From assembly GCA_964425275.1 (NCBI GenBank), contig CAYRLZ010000095.1:1-20332 (forward strand): a DNA stretch of 20,332 nt. Direction: 5' to 3'. The notes below the pieces were generated by a model. That model was given only the letters and a program-made list of their open reading frames with translations, was not told the origin of the DNA and did no database searches. The position numbers were made by a program, and so were the translations under genes. Positions within the stretch are counted from its first letter, which is position 1. Each line of letters opens with the position of its first letter. Of the stretch, positions 5,643 through 14,404 are shown in pieces. The stretch comes from CAYRLZ01 sp964425275. GTDB lineage: Bacteria; Hydrothermota; Tepidihabitantia; Tepidihabitantales; JBDRVQ01.

Positions 5643-7225
5643 AAAAAGATAACCCAATTAAGATTGGCGTGATTGGTTTAGGTCACTGGGGTAAAAATAT
5701 CCTACGGAATCTTGTTCATCTGAATTGTGTGGGCGCCGCCTGTGATTCTAATCCAGAGATTATAAAAGAGCGGAGAAAGGAATTCCCCCAGATAAATTAC
5801 ACCCAATCTTTTGAAGCGATAATAAGAAATCCCGAAATCCAGGCGGTAGCGATTGCTACCCCTTCGGCCACCCATCACCAATTAGTAAAGGCGGCAATAA
5901 TTGCCGACAAGGATGTCTTCGTTGAGAAACCACTGGCCCTAAACTTTCCGGATGGTAAGGAACTGGTTGAGTTGGCCAAAGAAAGGAAAAAGATTTTAAT
6001 GGTCGGTCATATTTTACAATACCACCCAGCGGTGCGGAAATTAAAAGAGTTAATTGAGAAGGGTGAGTTAGGGAAGATTCAATACATCTATTCCAACCGA
6101 CTCAATATCGGAAGACTGAGGGTTGAGGAGAATATCTTATGGAGTTTTGCCCCTCACGATATCTCGGTGATTTTGATGCTGATTGGTGACCAGCCAATAG
6201 CGGTAAGTGGTGTTGGCGCTGCCTACCTAAATGAAGGAATCTATGATGTTACCTTAACCACCCTGGAATTTAAGAATAAGGTGAAGGCCCATATCTTTGT
6301 CAGTTGGCTTCATCCATTTAAGGAGCAGAAATTAGTTATCGTTGGCTCCAAGGCGATGGCGGTCTTTGATGACCTGACAAAAGAGAAACTCTTTGTCTAT
6401 CCGCACCGAATTGAGTGGGAAAAGGGGAAGATACCGGTTGCCCATAAAGCCGAGTATTATTGTGTGCCGATAGAAGAAGGTGAACCGTTACAAGAAGAGA
6501 TGAGACATTTTATTCAATGTATTCAAGAAAGGAAGTCACCAATTACCGACGGTGAAGAGGGACTGGCGGTCTTAAAGGTATTAGAAGAGGCCGAGAAGGC
6601 GATTCACCATAGAGGTCTTTCCGTCGTCATCCCAGGCGAACCGGGCTACTTTATCCATCCAAGTTCCGTAGTTGACGAAGATGTTGTGATTGGCGCCGGG
6701 ACAAAAATCTGGCACTTTTCTCACATCCTAAAAAATACCCAGATTGGTCGGAATTGCATCATCGGGCAGAATGTAATGATTGGTCCGGATGTAAAGATTG
6801 GCGACCGCTGTAAGATACAAAATAATGTCTCAATTTATAAGGGGGTGACCTTAGAAGAGGAGGTATTCTGTGGTCCGAGTTGCGTCTTCACTAATGTCTA
6901 TAACCCAAGGGCGTTTATTGAACGGAAGGATGAATTTCTGCCGACCATCGTTAAGAAAGGGGCAACGATTGGTGCCAATGCGACAATCGTCTGTGGGGTA
7001 ACGATTGGCCGTTATTCAATGGTTGGGGCCGGGGCGGTGGTAAAATCAGATGTCCCGGATTATGCGGTCGTGGTCGGGGTTCCAGCCCGGCAAGTCGGAT
7101 GGGCTTGTCAATGCGGTGTCTCTTTGAAAAAATGGACGAAGGATAACCAGGCTCTCTGTGCCGATTGTGGTCGGCGATATCAATTAAAAGACAACAAACT
7201 ACAAATCTTGGAGGAAGGGTTATGA
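5639..7225 (+). CDS. Fused sugar-nucleotide 3-oxidoreductase (WlbA-like) and N-acetyltransferase (WlbB-like)
   Basis: A two-domain enzyme of 528 residues. Residues 1-325 are a Gfo/Idh/MocA oxidoreductase: NAD-binding GLGHWGKN at 13-20 and EKP at 96-98 with the catalytic lysine. Residues 335-485 are a left-handed beta-helix acyltransferase built from repeated hexapeptides (IGAGTKIWHFSHI, IGRNCIIGQNVMI, IQNNVSIYKGV). The family parallels are WlbA/WbpB, which oxidise C3 of a UDP-acetamido uronic acid, and WlbB/WbpD, which N-acetylate the resulting 3-amine. The intermediate transamination would come from the next gene. The last 45 residues carry Cys490, Cys492, Cys507 and Cys510, a likely zinc ribbon not usual in either parent family. 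The ATG overlaps the previous stop by 4 nt, with GAGGTGG upstream. The actual sugar substrate is inferred. Confidence 0.85.
   Translation: MKKDNPIKIGVIGLGHWGKNILRNLVHLNCVGAACDSNPEIIKERRKEFPQINYTQSFEAIIRNPEIQAVAIATPSATHHQLVKAAIIADKDVFVEKPLALNFPDGKELVELAKERKKILMVGHILQYHPAVRKLKELIEKGELGKIQYIYSNRLNIGRLRVEENILWSFAPHDISVILMLIGDQPIAVSGVGAAYLNEGIYDVTLTTLEFKNKVKAHIFVSWLHPFKEQKLVIVGSKAMAVFDDLTKEKLFVYPHRIEWEKGKIPVAHKAEYYCVPIEEGEPLQEEMRHFIQCIQERKSPITDGEEGLAVLKVLEEAEKAIHHRGLSVVIPGEPGYFIHPSSVVDEDVVIGAGTKIWHFSHILKNTQIGRNCIIGQNVMIGPDVKIGDRCKIQNNVSIYKGVTLEEEVFCGPSCVFTNVYNPRAFIERKDEFLPTIVKKGATIGANATIVCGVTIGRYSMVGAGAVVKSDVPDYAVVVGVPARQVGWACQCGVSLKKWTKDNQALCADCGRRYQLKDNKLQILEEGL
7210..7214 (+). promoter_or_regulatory. 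Shine-Dalgarno fixing the aminotransferase start
   Basis: GGAGG lies 7 nt before the ATG at 7222. It selects this start over an upstream in-frame non-ATG start at 7165, which would run inside the preceding gene. Confidence 0.75.
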
Positions 7226-8373
7226 AACAAATCCCGATGCTTGATTTACGGCGGGAATATGAATATATGAAGGGAGATATTGATACGGCAATTAGCCGAT
7301 GCTTAGAACACCAGCAGTGGATACTCGGTCCGGAGGTGAAGGAATTAGAGAAGAAGGTTGCTCAATATCTGAAGATAAGACACAGCATTGGTGTATCATC
7401 AGGGACCGATGCCTTAGTTCTTGCCTTGCGCGCCTTGGCAATAAAGATTAAAGGAAGGGAATATTTCAATGAGACCGATGAGATAATTACCACCCCTTTT
7501 ACCTTTACCGCGACCGGCGATGCTATCCTACGGGTTCGGGCAACACCGGTCTTCGTTGATATTGATGCCCAGACTTATAACATTGACCCAAATAAAATCC
7601 GAGACTATTTGGTGTCGTCAGGCGATAGGGTGGTGGGCATCATTCCGGTTCACCTTTATGGTCAGTCTTGTGATATGGAAAAAATAATGGCGCTTGCCCA
7701 AAAATATAATTTATTTGTTGTTGAAGATGTAGCTCAGGCCTTTGGCGGTCGGTGGCAGAATCATTACCTTGGTTCAATCGGCACGACCGGGGCCTTCAGT
7801 TTCTTTCCCTCCAAGAATCTCGGTGGCTTTGGCGATGGTGGGATGGTTGTGACTAACGATGACGAGATTGCGGAACTGGTCAGTATGCTTTTGAAACATG
7901 GCGGGAAGGATAAATATAATGTTGACCATATTGGTTATAATGCCCGACTGGACACCCTGCAGGCGGCGGTTCTTTTGGCAAAGTTTAAATACATTGAGGA
8001 ATTTAACGAAAGGCGGCGGAAAGTTGCCCAATTTTATAATCGGCAACTCTCATCGCTTTCGGGCATCAGATTGCCCCAAACGTTGCCTAATGCCTACCAT
8101 GTCTACCATCAATACACAATAAGGGTATTGAATGGAAAAAGGGATGAACTCCAGAGATACCTGAAAGAGAACGGGATAAGCACAATGGTCTATTACCCTT
8201 TGTCTTTGTCTAAGATGAAGGTATTTAAGGATAAGATGAAAGAAGGAGGCGACCTAAAAGAAGCCGAGCGGGCAACGGCCGAGGTTTTGAGTATCCCGAT
8301 TGAACCACTGGCTAAGGAAGAAGACCTTTTCCTAATTGTTAAGAGTATCAGAGAGTTCTTTAAGTCAAATTAA
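7222..8373 (+). CDS. DegT/DnrJ/EryC1-family sugar aminotransferase (WlbC/WbpE-like)
   Basis: A PLP-dependent enzyme that transfers an amino group, usually from glutamate, to a keto sugar nucleotide, here probably the 3-keto product of the preceding fusion. The 383 residues carry the family landmarks: SSGTDALVLALRAL (59-72), the phosphate-site region TPFTFTATGDAI (91-102), Asp169 in VVEDVAQAFGG contacting the PLP ring nitrogen, and the Schiff-base Lys198 in FFPSKNLGGFGDGG. The HxGYNARLDTLQAA block follows. The ATG overlaps the previous stop by 4 nt (ATGA). Together with the fusion, it supplies all three C3-amidation steps in two polypeptides. Confidence 0.9.
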   Translation: MKQIPMLDLRREYEYMKGDIDTAISRCLEHQQWILGPEVKELEKKVAQYLKIRHSIGVSSGTDALVLALRALAIKIKGREYFNETDEIITTPFTFTATGDAILRVRATPVFVDIDAQTYNIDPNKIRDYLVSSGDRVVGIIPVHLYGQSCDMEKIMALAQKYNLFVVEDVAQAFGGRWQNHYLGSIGTTGAFSFFPSKNLGGFGDGGMVVTNDDEIAELVSMLLKHGGKDKYNVDHIGYNARLDTLQAAVLLAKFKYIEEFNERRRKVAQFYNRQLSSLSGIRLPQTLPNAYHVYHQYTIRVLNGKRDELQRYLKENGISTMVYYPLSLSKMKVFKDKMKEGGDLKEAERATAEVLSIPIEPLAKEEDLFLIVKSIREFFKSN

Positions 8374-8380
8374 GGGGAGG
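8374..8380 (+). promoter_or_regulatory. Shine-Dalgarno fixing the epimerase start
   Basis: GGGGAGG is 5 nt before the ATG at 8386. An in-frame GTG two codons upstream (8380) overlaps this ribosome-binding site and is therefore rejected as the start. Confidence 0.75.
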
Positions 8381-8385
8381 TGATA

Positions 8386-9333
8386 ATGAAGGATTTAGCC
8401 AAGATGAAAGTCTTAGTTACGGGTGGTGCCGGCTTTGTTGGCTCCAATTTAGTAGAAAGACTTATTGAAAAAGGCACAAAGGTTTTTGTGCTTGATGACC
8501 TTTTTACCGGCAAGGAAGAAAATCTACCGCAATCCAATTTGGTGGAATTTGTTAAAGGTAGTGTCTGCGATGAAGACCTGGTGAGAAAACTGGTCAAAGA
8601 GGTCGACTTGGTATTTCATCTGGCGGCACGAAATATCATCATCTCAACCAAGGATCCAAAGCAGGACTTTGCAGTAAATATTGGTGGCACACTAAATATT
8701 CTCTTGGCGGCCAAAGAGAAGGGGACAAAGGTTGTTTATACCTCCTCCACTTCAATCTACGGTAATCCGCGCTACCTGCCAATCAATGAGGATGACGGGA
8801 TTAATCCATTTACTCCCTATGCGACAAGTAAATTAGCGGGTGAGAACTATTGCTTTGCCTTCTACGAGACTTATGGCTTACCAACCGCGGTTGTGAGATA
8901 TTCTAATATCTATGGAGCCAAGCAATCACCGGACAATCCTTATTGTGGGGTCGTGGCCAAGTTTTTTGATGCGGTAATGAAAGGTAAGCCGCCATCAATT
9001 CATGGGGATGGTGAACAGACCCGAGATTTTACCTATGTCAGTGATGCGGTTGAGGCAACAATCTTAGCTGGGATATCGGATAAAAGTGATGGTCGGGTTT
9101 ATAATGTAAGTACCGGTATTGAGTGCACCATTAATCAGTTGGCCTGGAAGATAATTAAACTTTATCAAGCAGACTTAAAACCCGTTTATATTGACCGCCG
9201 GGATATTGATAATATCCGAAGAAGGGTATGTAACATTGAGCGCATCCGGAAAGAGTTGCGGTGGATTCCGAAAATTACCTTAGACCAAGGGTTATTGCTG
9301 ACGAAAGAATGGCTGGAAAAGAGAAGGTCTTAA
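8386..9333 (+). CDS. NAD-dependent sugar-nucleotide epimerase, extended SDR (WbpP/GalE-like)
   Basis: Probably a C4-epimerase acting on UDP-glucose, UDP-GlcNAc or a uronic derivative. The 315 residues have VTGGAGFVGS at 11-20, Asp at 37-38 (LDDL) for the NAD ribose, an HLAAR segment, TSSTS at 119-123 with the catalytic serine, and Tyr145-x3-Lys149 (YATSK). The substrate-side motifs RYSNIYGAKQ and IHGDGEQTRDF match the epimerase/dehydratase family. Exact specificity cannot be read from sequence. The first six residues (MKDLAK) precede a second possible ATG at 8404, where homology begins. The gene lies 12 nt after the aminotransferase stop in the same operon, and its 3' end overlaps the next gene by 25 nt. 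Confidence 0.88.
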   Translation: MKDLAKMKVLVTGGAGFVGSNLVERLIEKGTKVFVLDDLFTGKEENLPQSNLVEFVKGSVCDEDLVRKLVKEVDLVFHLAARNIIISTKDPKQDFAVNIGGTLNILLAAKEKGTKVVYTSSTSIYGNPRYLPINEDDGINPFTPYATSKLAGENYCFAFYETYGLPTAVVRYSNIYGAKQSPDNPYCGVVAKFFDAVMKGKPPSIHGDGEQTRDFTYVSDAVEATILAGISDKSDGRVYNVSTGIECTINQLAWKIIKLYQADLKPVYIDRRDIDNIRRRVCNIERIRKELRWIPKITLDQGLLLTKEWLEKRRS

Positions 9334-10022
9334 TTTTGGTTCCGGTCTGGAATGAAGAAGTTAAAGTGGGGAAGGTAATTGATGACCTGAGACAAAATAT
9401 TACCGCCGACATCTTAGTTGTCGATGACGGTTCGTGTGACAAAACTTCGGAAATTGCTCAAAATAAAAGATGTGTGGTGATAAGACATCCGGTCAATTTA
9501 GGCATCGGGGCCGCCATCCGCACCGGGATTAAATATGCAATGGCGAACGATTACGAAATCATAGTCATTGTCTCCGGTTCCGGAAAGACGCCGGCGGTAT
9601 CTATCCCTAATTTACTAAACCCAATTCTCAAAGAAGGCTACGACTTCATTCAGGGTTCCCGTTATCTGGCCGGGGCGCCAAGACTCCCGATGCCACTCCA
9701 TCGGTCATTTGGGACAAGATTATATTCCCTAATCTTTTCCCTCTTTCTTTCTCGGAAGATAACCGATGGCACCTCGGGCTTTCGGGCGATACGGGTGGCA
9801 ATGCTTAAGGACCGAAGATTTTTACTTGACCAACCGTGGTTAAACCGCTACGAATTGGAACCCTATCTCTACTATAAAAGTGTTCGTTTGGGTTATAAAG
9901 TGAAAGAGGTTCCGGTAATAATTAGTTATCCGAAAAGGAACTACACAAAGATGCGAGCCTTCATTGATTGGTGGAAAATCTCCCGCCCACTCTTTTTTCT
10001 GAAATTGGGCTTAAAGCGATGA
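9309..10022 (+). CDS. GT2-family glycosyltransferase, DPM1-like, DxD motif absent
   Basis: A predicted GT-A fold inverting glycosyltransferase of about 237 residues. The nucleotide-sugar signature VPVWNEE is near the N-terminus, VDDGS is at 38-42 and HPVNLGIGAAIRTG follows. Where relatives carry the metal-binding DxD (for example DADG), this protein has VSGSGKTP (88-95). It belongs to a variant branch or has altered catalysis. The GSR and DGTSGFRA blocks and the YELEPYL region are otherwise conserved, arguing that the gene is under selection. A hydrophobic segment near 135-150 resembles a membrane-associated helix. The start ATG overlaps the epimerase gene by 25 nt and has only a weak GAAAG upstream. 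The end overlaps the next gene by 4 nt. Its role may be polyprenyl-phosphate glycosylation for the adjacent GT-C enzyme. Confidence 0.8.
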   Translation: MAGKEKVLILVPVWNEEVKVGKVIDDLRQNITADILVVDDGSCDKTSEIAQNKRCVVIRHPVNLGIGAAIRTGIKYAMANDYEIIVIVSGSGKTPAVSIPNLLNPILKEGYDFIQGSRYLAGAPRLPMPLHRSFGTRLYSLIFSLFLSRKITDGTSGFRAIRVAMLKDRRFLLDQPWLNRYELEPYLYYKSVRLGYKVKEVPVIISYPKRNYTKMRAFIDWWKISRPLFFLKLGLKR

Positions 10023-11614
10023 AAAAGAAGTCCAAACCAGCACCACCGTCTAAATCAAAGATTACCCTAAAACCAAATCAAATAATTTTCTTAATTCTTT
10101 TGCTTCATCTCATCATCTCCCTTTTACTTTTTGACCCGAAGTTAAATACGGCGGGGGACAATGTTGAGTATTTAATCTTGAGCCGTTCGTTTATCAATTA
10201 TCATAGTTTTAAGACACTCTATCTACCCGAGGAACCGGAATCATTTTTAGAAAACATCGGCTTCCCTTTGCTCTTAGCTGGCATCAGCCGCTTATTTGGC
10301 GAGAATATCATTGTCTTAAAAATATTTGTTATCCTCCTCACCGTTGGTGCGCTTTTTTTTATCTATCTCTCTTTTTTGGAAAAAAGAGATACTTCTCTGC
10401 CATTTTTAATCATTGGTATCTTGGCGATTTCCCCGGATATCTTTGATTCCTCCCGCTGCCTTTTCACCGAGATGCCATTTTTGTTGTTTCTCTTTGCTGG
10501 GCTTTATTTTGCCGAGATTGCCTTCACTACTCAGCGCCTTTACTATTTGCCAATCAGCGCTGCCTTCACTTGTGCCTCCTGTTATATTCGTTCTCAGGGA
10601 TTTATCTTAGTCGGGGCGATTTTGCTTTCCCAACTTTTAAGACGCAACCTGAAAAAATTTCTTATTCTCTTCCTTATAACAATAATCTTTCTTTTGCCGT
10701 TCTTTATCCGGGTCAAACATCTGTCAAAAGTTAAGACCGAGGAACCGGGGAGAATCGGCACTTTTTTATTAAAAGACCCCTACAATTTGGCATCGGGGCG
10801 GATTGGCTTTGGTGATTTCCTAAATCGGGTCGCCCAGAATACCCGAATCTATTTCCTTGGACTATTGTCTTCCCTCTTTTTTCCTTCCTTCCATTCGTTT
10901 GTTTATTACCATTCGGCTTTTGTCCATCTTTTCAATCTCATTATTCTCGGTCTTCTTTTCTGGGGTTTTGTTAAGCTCAGAAAAAGGGTTTCGTCAATAA
11001 AAATCGTCTTTTTAATTTTTTACATCGCCTTAATTCTCATCTGGCCTGAGGTTTGGAGTTCTTCCCGATTTCTCTTGCCAATTTTCCCATTTCTCTTATT
11101 TTTCTTTCTTTCGCCTTTTTTCTCCGCCGAAAAGAAGTCTTCTTTTTGGGGAGTGATTATCACTAGTCTGGTTTTTCTCTCACAAATCATTACCCTAATA
11201 CCTAAAATCTCTAATAATCTCGGGATGCTTTCCCATTATTTTAAGGGCGATAAATTAGCTGGTTATTCATCGGATTGGCGGAACTATATCTTAGCCGCCA
11301 TGTGGCTTAAAGAAAATACACCGCCGGCGGCTCGGGTCTTAGCCCGCAAGCCGCAAATCTGTTATTATATCTCCCAGCGAAAGAGTCTACTTTATCCCCT
11401 TACCCCCAATAGTGAAGAGATATTGAAATTCATCAAAGATAAAAATATTGACTACATACTCCTTGATAATTTCTTTTGGACGAGGACTACTCCCCGGTAT
11501 CTTATCCCGGCTTTAAGATTAAAGCCGGAGAAATTTAAGCCGATACACTTGCTTCCAGGACCGGACACTTATATCTTAGAGGTAGTGAAAGATACATCGG
11601 CAATTTATCCTTGA
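10019..11614 (+). CDS. Multi-pass membrane protein, GT-C glycosyltransferase-like (GT39/ArnT type)
   Basis: About 531 residues. A lysine-rich cytoplasmic N-terminus (MKKKSKPAPPSKSK) is followed by roughly ten to twelve hydrophobic segments over residues 20-400 and a soluble C-terminal domain. The first external loop contains AGDNVEYLILSRS, an acidic-plus-Tyr motif like that of lipid-phosphate-sugar dependent GT-C enzymes. The soluble tail contains WLKENTPPAARVLARKPQ and the block DYILLD, both common in PMT_2-like proteins. Such enzymes move a sugar from polyprenyl phosphate onto an acceptor outside the cytoplasm. Location between two GT2 genes, one of them DPM1-like, supports that. The start codon overlaps the preceding stop (ATGA). 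The acceptor and sugar are unknown. Confidence 0.75.
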   Translation: MKKKSKPAPPSKSKITLKPNQIIFLILLLHLIISLLLFDPKLNTAGDNVEYLILSRSFINYHSFKTLYLPEEPESFLENIGFPLLLAGISRLFGENIIVLKIFVILLTVGALFFIYLSFLEKRDTSLPFLIIGILAISPDIFDSSRCLFTEMPFLLFLFAGLYFAEIAFTTQRLYYLPISAAFTCASCYIRSQGFILVGAILLSQLLRRNLKKFLILFLITIIFLLPFFIRVKHLSKVKTEEPGRIGTFLLKDPYNLASGRIGFGDFLNRVAQNTRIYFLGLLSSLFFPSFHSFVYYHSAFVHLFNLIILGLLFWGFVKLRKRVSSIKIVFLIFYIALILIWPEVWSSSRFLLPIFPFLLFFFLSPFFSAEKKSSFWGVIITSLVFLSQIITLIPKISNNLGMLSHYFKGDKLAGYSSDWRNYILAAMWLKENTPPAARVLARKPQICYYISQRKSLLYPLTPNSEEILKFIKDKNIDYILLDNFFWTRTTPRYLIPALRLKPEKFKPIHLLPGPDTYILEVVKDTSAIYP

Positions 11615-11627
11615 CCCAACCGAGAGG

Positions 11628-12314
11628 ATGATGCAACCAATCCCGCACTGCCTTTCAATTGTTGTGCCGGTCTATAACGAATCCGCAACCCTGGAGATAA
11701 TTTTATCGGCAATTGAAAAGGTGCCAGTGAATAAAGAGATAATCATTGTTGACGACTCCTCTACGGATGGAACAAAAGAAAAATTAAAGACCTTAGAGAA
11801 AAAAGCCGGGGTGAAGGTTTTATATCACAATAAAAATATGGGAAAAGGGAGTGCCATCCGTACCGGTATTGCTCAGGCAAAAGGTGATTTGGTTGTAATT
11901 CAAGATGCCGACTTAGAATATGACCCTCAGGACTACTTAAAGATGATAAAATTATTTAAAAATAAAGATGTCTTAGCGGTTTATGGTTCAAGATTTAAGG
12001 GGAAGGGAAGTTTTCTATTAAAAAGCCGGCTGGCGAATATATTTTTAAGTTTTTTAACCTCACTACTTTTTAATAAAAGAATAACCGATATGGAGACCTG
12101 TTATAAAATGGTGCGGCGGGATATTCTTTTAAGTTTAGACTTAAAAGCGAAACGGTTTGAGATTGAGCCAGAAATAACCGCCAAGTTATTAAAGAAGGGG
12201 ATAAAGATTTATGAGGTCCCGATTCGCTATTCCGGAAGGAAAGAGGGTAAGAAGATAAAGGCGAAGGACGGTTTCGTTGCCCTCTATACCCTCTTCCGCT
12301 GGCGCCTGAAATAA
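11628..12314 (+). CDS. GT2 polyprenyl-phosphate sugar synthase (DPM1-like)
   Basis: Likely makes a polyprenyl-monophosphate sugar on the cytoplasmic membrane face. The 228 residues carry VVPVYNES near the start, VDDSSTDGT at 41-49, HNKNMGKGSAIRTG (67-80), and an intact DxD (Asp93-Ala-Asp95, in QDADLEYDP). GSRFKG, the DMETCYKM motif and FEIEPEIT follow, all typical of the DPM1/GtrB-type branch. It lacks a long C-terminal membrane domain, so it is the short form. Two consecutive ATGs (11628 and 11631) follow GAGAGG. The first is used here, but the second has slightly better spacing. It is the last gene of the glycan operon and lies 13 nt after the GT-C gene, its probable partner. Confidence 0.88.
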   Translation: MMQPIPHCLSIVVPVYNESATLEIILSAIEKVPVNKEIIIVDDSSTDGTKEKLKTLEKKAGVKVLYHNKNMGKGSAIRTGIAQAKGDLVVIQDADLEYDPQDYLKMIKLFKNKDVLAVYGSRFKGKGSFLLKSRLANIFLSFLTSLLFNKRITDMETCYKMVRRDILLSLDLKAKRFEIEPEITAKLLKKGIKIYEVPIRYSGRKEGKKIKAKDGFVALYTLFRWRLK

Positions 12315-12325
12315 ATCTCCTTAAA

Positions 12326-14335
12326 TCACAATACCGGGCTCCCCGGTTTTACATCCTTATCGGTCACCAAAACTGAGATGATATCGCCATCCTCAGCCGC
12401 CAGTATCATTCCGTATGATTCAACTCCTCTTATCTTCGCCTTTTTCAAGTTCGCCACCAGGCAGACATTTTTACCAATCAGTTCTTCTGGCTGATAGTTA
12501 CTCCCAATTCCGGCAACCACCTGTCGCAGTTCGCTCCCTAAATTCACTTCTAATTTTAGGAGTTTATCGGAACCAGCCACTTTTTCACAGTTTATTATTC
12601 GCCCGATTCTTAGGTCTAGCTTCTTAAATTCTTCAATTGATATCTCCACAATCCCTCCTTCTTCTTTGACACTTTCTTTTGGGACAACTTCTCCTTTTAA
12701 TCTTTTTAGTTCCAATTCTATCTTTTCATCGGGGATTTTGGAGAAAAGGATTTCTATATCCCCGAGTTGGGGTCTTGTCTTCAAAAATTCTTCTCCCGCT
12801 ACCCAATCCCATCCCCATTCTTTTAAGTTGAGCATCTTTCTAATCTTTTCACTGGTAAAGGGAAGATAGGGACGGAGAAGGACTTCACAAGCCTCAATCA
12901 GTTTTAGGCAGTGAAAAATCGTCTTCTGGCATTCTTCTTTATTCGTCTTTAAGGTTAGCCAAGGTTGATTTTTGTCAAAGTAGCGATTGCCAAAACCCGG
13001 TATCTTCATCAGTTCCTTTAAGGCGTCCCGAATTTGAAAATCTTCTAACCGTCGCTCGGCATTCCTTTTGGTTTCTTGGATTTTATCTAAGACCTCTTGG
13101 TCAAATTCCCTTATCCTGGGAATTTCGGAGAGGTTCTTTTTAATAAAGAGTAAAACCCGATTAACGAAGTTGCCGTAAATATCGGCCAATTCGTTATTAT
13201 TCTTTATCTGGAACTCCTTATAAGTAAAGTCAACATCCCGACTCTCCGGTAGATTATTGGCTAAGGCATATCTTAATGGGTCGGGAGGAAATTCTTTCAA
13301 ATATTCCGGAAGCCAGATTGCCCAATTCTCGGAGGTAGAAATTTTTCTTCCTTCTAAATTGAGGAATTCATTCGCCGGAATTTCGGCTGGTAGGATGAAA
13401 TCACCGTGTGCCAAAAGCATCGCCGGCCAGACAATGGCATGAAATACGATATTATCCTTACCAATGAAATGGATAAGTTTCGTATCCGCTGATAACCAGT
13501 ATTCCTTCCATAAATCTTTCTTTCCGATTCTTTCCGCCCATTCAATCGTTGAGGAGATATAACCAATCGGGGCATCAAACCAGACATATAAAACTTTATC
13601 CTTCGCCTCCGCCAATGGAACCTTAACCCCCCAGGGTAAATCTCGGGTAATTGCCCGGTCCTCTAACCCGACCTTAAACCAACCCTCACAGAATCGCTTA
13701 ACATTTTCCTTCCAGTTTTTCTTCTCCTTTAGCCATTCGGCTAAACTCTTTTGAAAACGGGAAAGGGCAAAGAAATAGTGCGTCGTTTCTCGGGCTTCGG
13801 GCGGTGACCCGCAGATTTTGCACCTCGGTTCTAAAAGCATAAAGGGTTCCAACCATCTTCCACACTCCTCACATTGGTCACCTCTTGCCTTTTGATTATT
13901 ACAGTAAGGGCAAGTCCCTTCAATATATCTATCGGCTAAGAAGATTTGGCAATTAGGACAGAAGAACTGCCTTATCTCTTTGGGATAGATATAACCCTTC
14001 TCGTAAATCTTTAAGAAGAAATCCTGGGAGGTCTTATGATGTAAAGGAAGTGATGTGCGGGAGAAATTATCAAACTGAATCCCAAACTTCTCAAAAGAAT
14101 CCTTTATCCGCTGGTGATAGAAATCAACAATTTCCTGCGGACTTTTCTTCTCCTTATCCGCCAAAAGGGTTATCGGAACACCATGCTCATCGGTGCCACC
14201 GATGTGGATAATATCCCTTCCTTTTGACCGTTGATAGCGGTAATAGATATCCGCCGGCAGATAACACCCGGCTAAATGGCCAAGATGGATATCACCGTTG
14301 GCATAAGGCAGAGCGGTTGTTACCAGTATGCGCAT
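12326..14335 (-). CDS. metG: Methionyl-tRNA synthetase with C-terminal tRNA-binding domain
   Basis: Charges tRNA-Met for translation. The catalytic domain has HLGH at residues 17-20 and KISTS at 331-335 in place of KMSKS. The connective insert holds four CxxC pairs (Cys126/129, 142/145, 155/158, 172/175), the double zinc-knuckle form. Residues from about 560 to the end form an EMAP/Trbp111-type tRNA-binding domain (KLDLRIGRI, GSDKLLKLEV, VAGIG, SYGMILAA). The length of 669 residues is typical. I place the start at the ATG 14335. A GTG eight codons upstream (14359) falls inside the spacer between the promoter -35 and -10 boxes, so it cannot be on the mRNA. It is convergent with the glycan operon, 11 nt apart. 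Confidence 0.95.
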   Translation of the reverse strand: MRILVTTALPYANGDIHLGHLAGCYLPADIYYRYQRSKGRDIIHIGGTDEHGVPITLLADKEKKSPQEIVDFYHQRIKDSFEKFGIQFDNFSRTSLPLHHKTSQDFFLKIYEKGYIYPKEIRQFFCPNCQIFLADRYIEGTCPYCNNQKARGDQCEECGRWLEPFMLLEPRCKICGSPPEARETTHYFFALSRFQKSLAEWLKEKKNWKENVKRFCEGWFKVGLEDRAITRDLPWGVKVPLAEAKDKVLYVWFDAPIGYISSTIEWAERIGKKDLWKEYWLSADTKLIHFIGKDNIVFHAIVWPAMLLAHGDFILPAEIPANEFLNLEGRKISTSENWAIWLPEYLKEFPPDPLRYALANNLPESRDVDFTYKEFQIKNNNELADIYGNFVNRVLLFIKKNLSEIPRIREFDQEVLDKIQETKRNAERRLEDFQIRDALKELMKIPGFGNRYFDKNQPWLTLKTNKEECQKTIFHCLKLIEACEVLLRPYLPFTSEKIRKMLNLKEWGWDWVAGEEFLKTRPQLGDIEILFSKIPDEKIELELKRLKGEVVPKESVKEEGGIVEISIEEFKKLDLRIGRIINCEKVAGSDKLLKLEVNLGSELRQVVAGIGSNYQPEELIGKNVCLVANLKKAKIRGVESYGMILAAEDGDIISVLVTDKDVKPGSPVL
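12333..12350 (+). terminator. Probable terminator of the glycan operon
   Basis: ACCGGG, loop CTC, CCCGGT and a run of four T form a compact hairpin 18 nt past the last glycan gene. It lies inside the 3' end of the convergent metG gene, so the element doubles as coding sequence. The T-run is short, which limits confidence. Confidence 0.45.
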
Positions 14336-14341
14336 AGGTGG

Positions 14342-14369
14342 ATTATAAGAAAAAATCACCCGATGTCAA
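14342..14369 (-). promoter_or_regulatory. Consensus metG promoter (leaderless type)
   Basis: Minus-strand TTGACA (14364-14369), 16 bp, TATAAT (14342-14347), both perfect. The ATG at 14335 begins 6 nt beyond, so the message should be leaderless. Confidence 0.87.
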
Positions 14370-14404
14370 CTTTTTCATTGCCCCAAAAAGAAGGGTAGTG
14401 GCTA

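Noticed and set aside
8380..8385. GTG start for the epimerase
   Set aside because: The GTG overlaps the GGGGAGG ribosome-binding site; the ATG at 8386 has ideal spacing.
9571..9593. P-loop-like GSGKT in the GT2 protein
   Set aside because: It falls at the DxD position of a GT2 fold, without a Walker B or any NTPase context.
10413..10610. 65-residue plus-strand ORF inside the GT-C gene
   Set aside because: Alternative frame of a membrane-protein gene; hydrophobicity is a by-product of T-rich codons.
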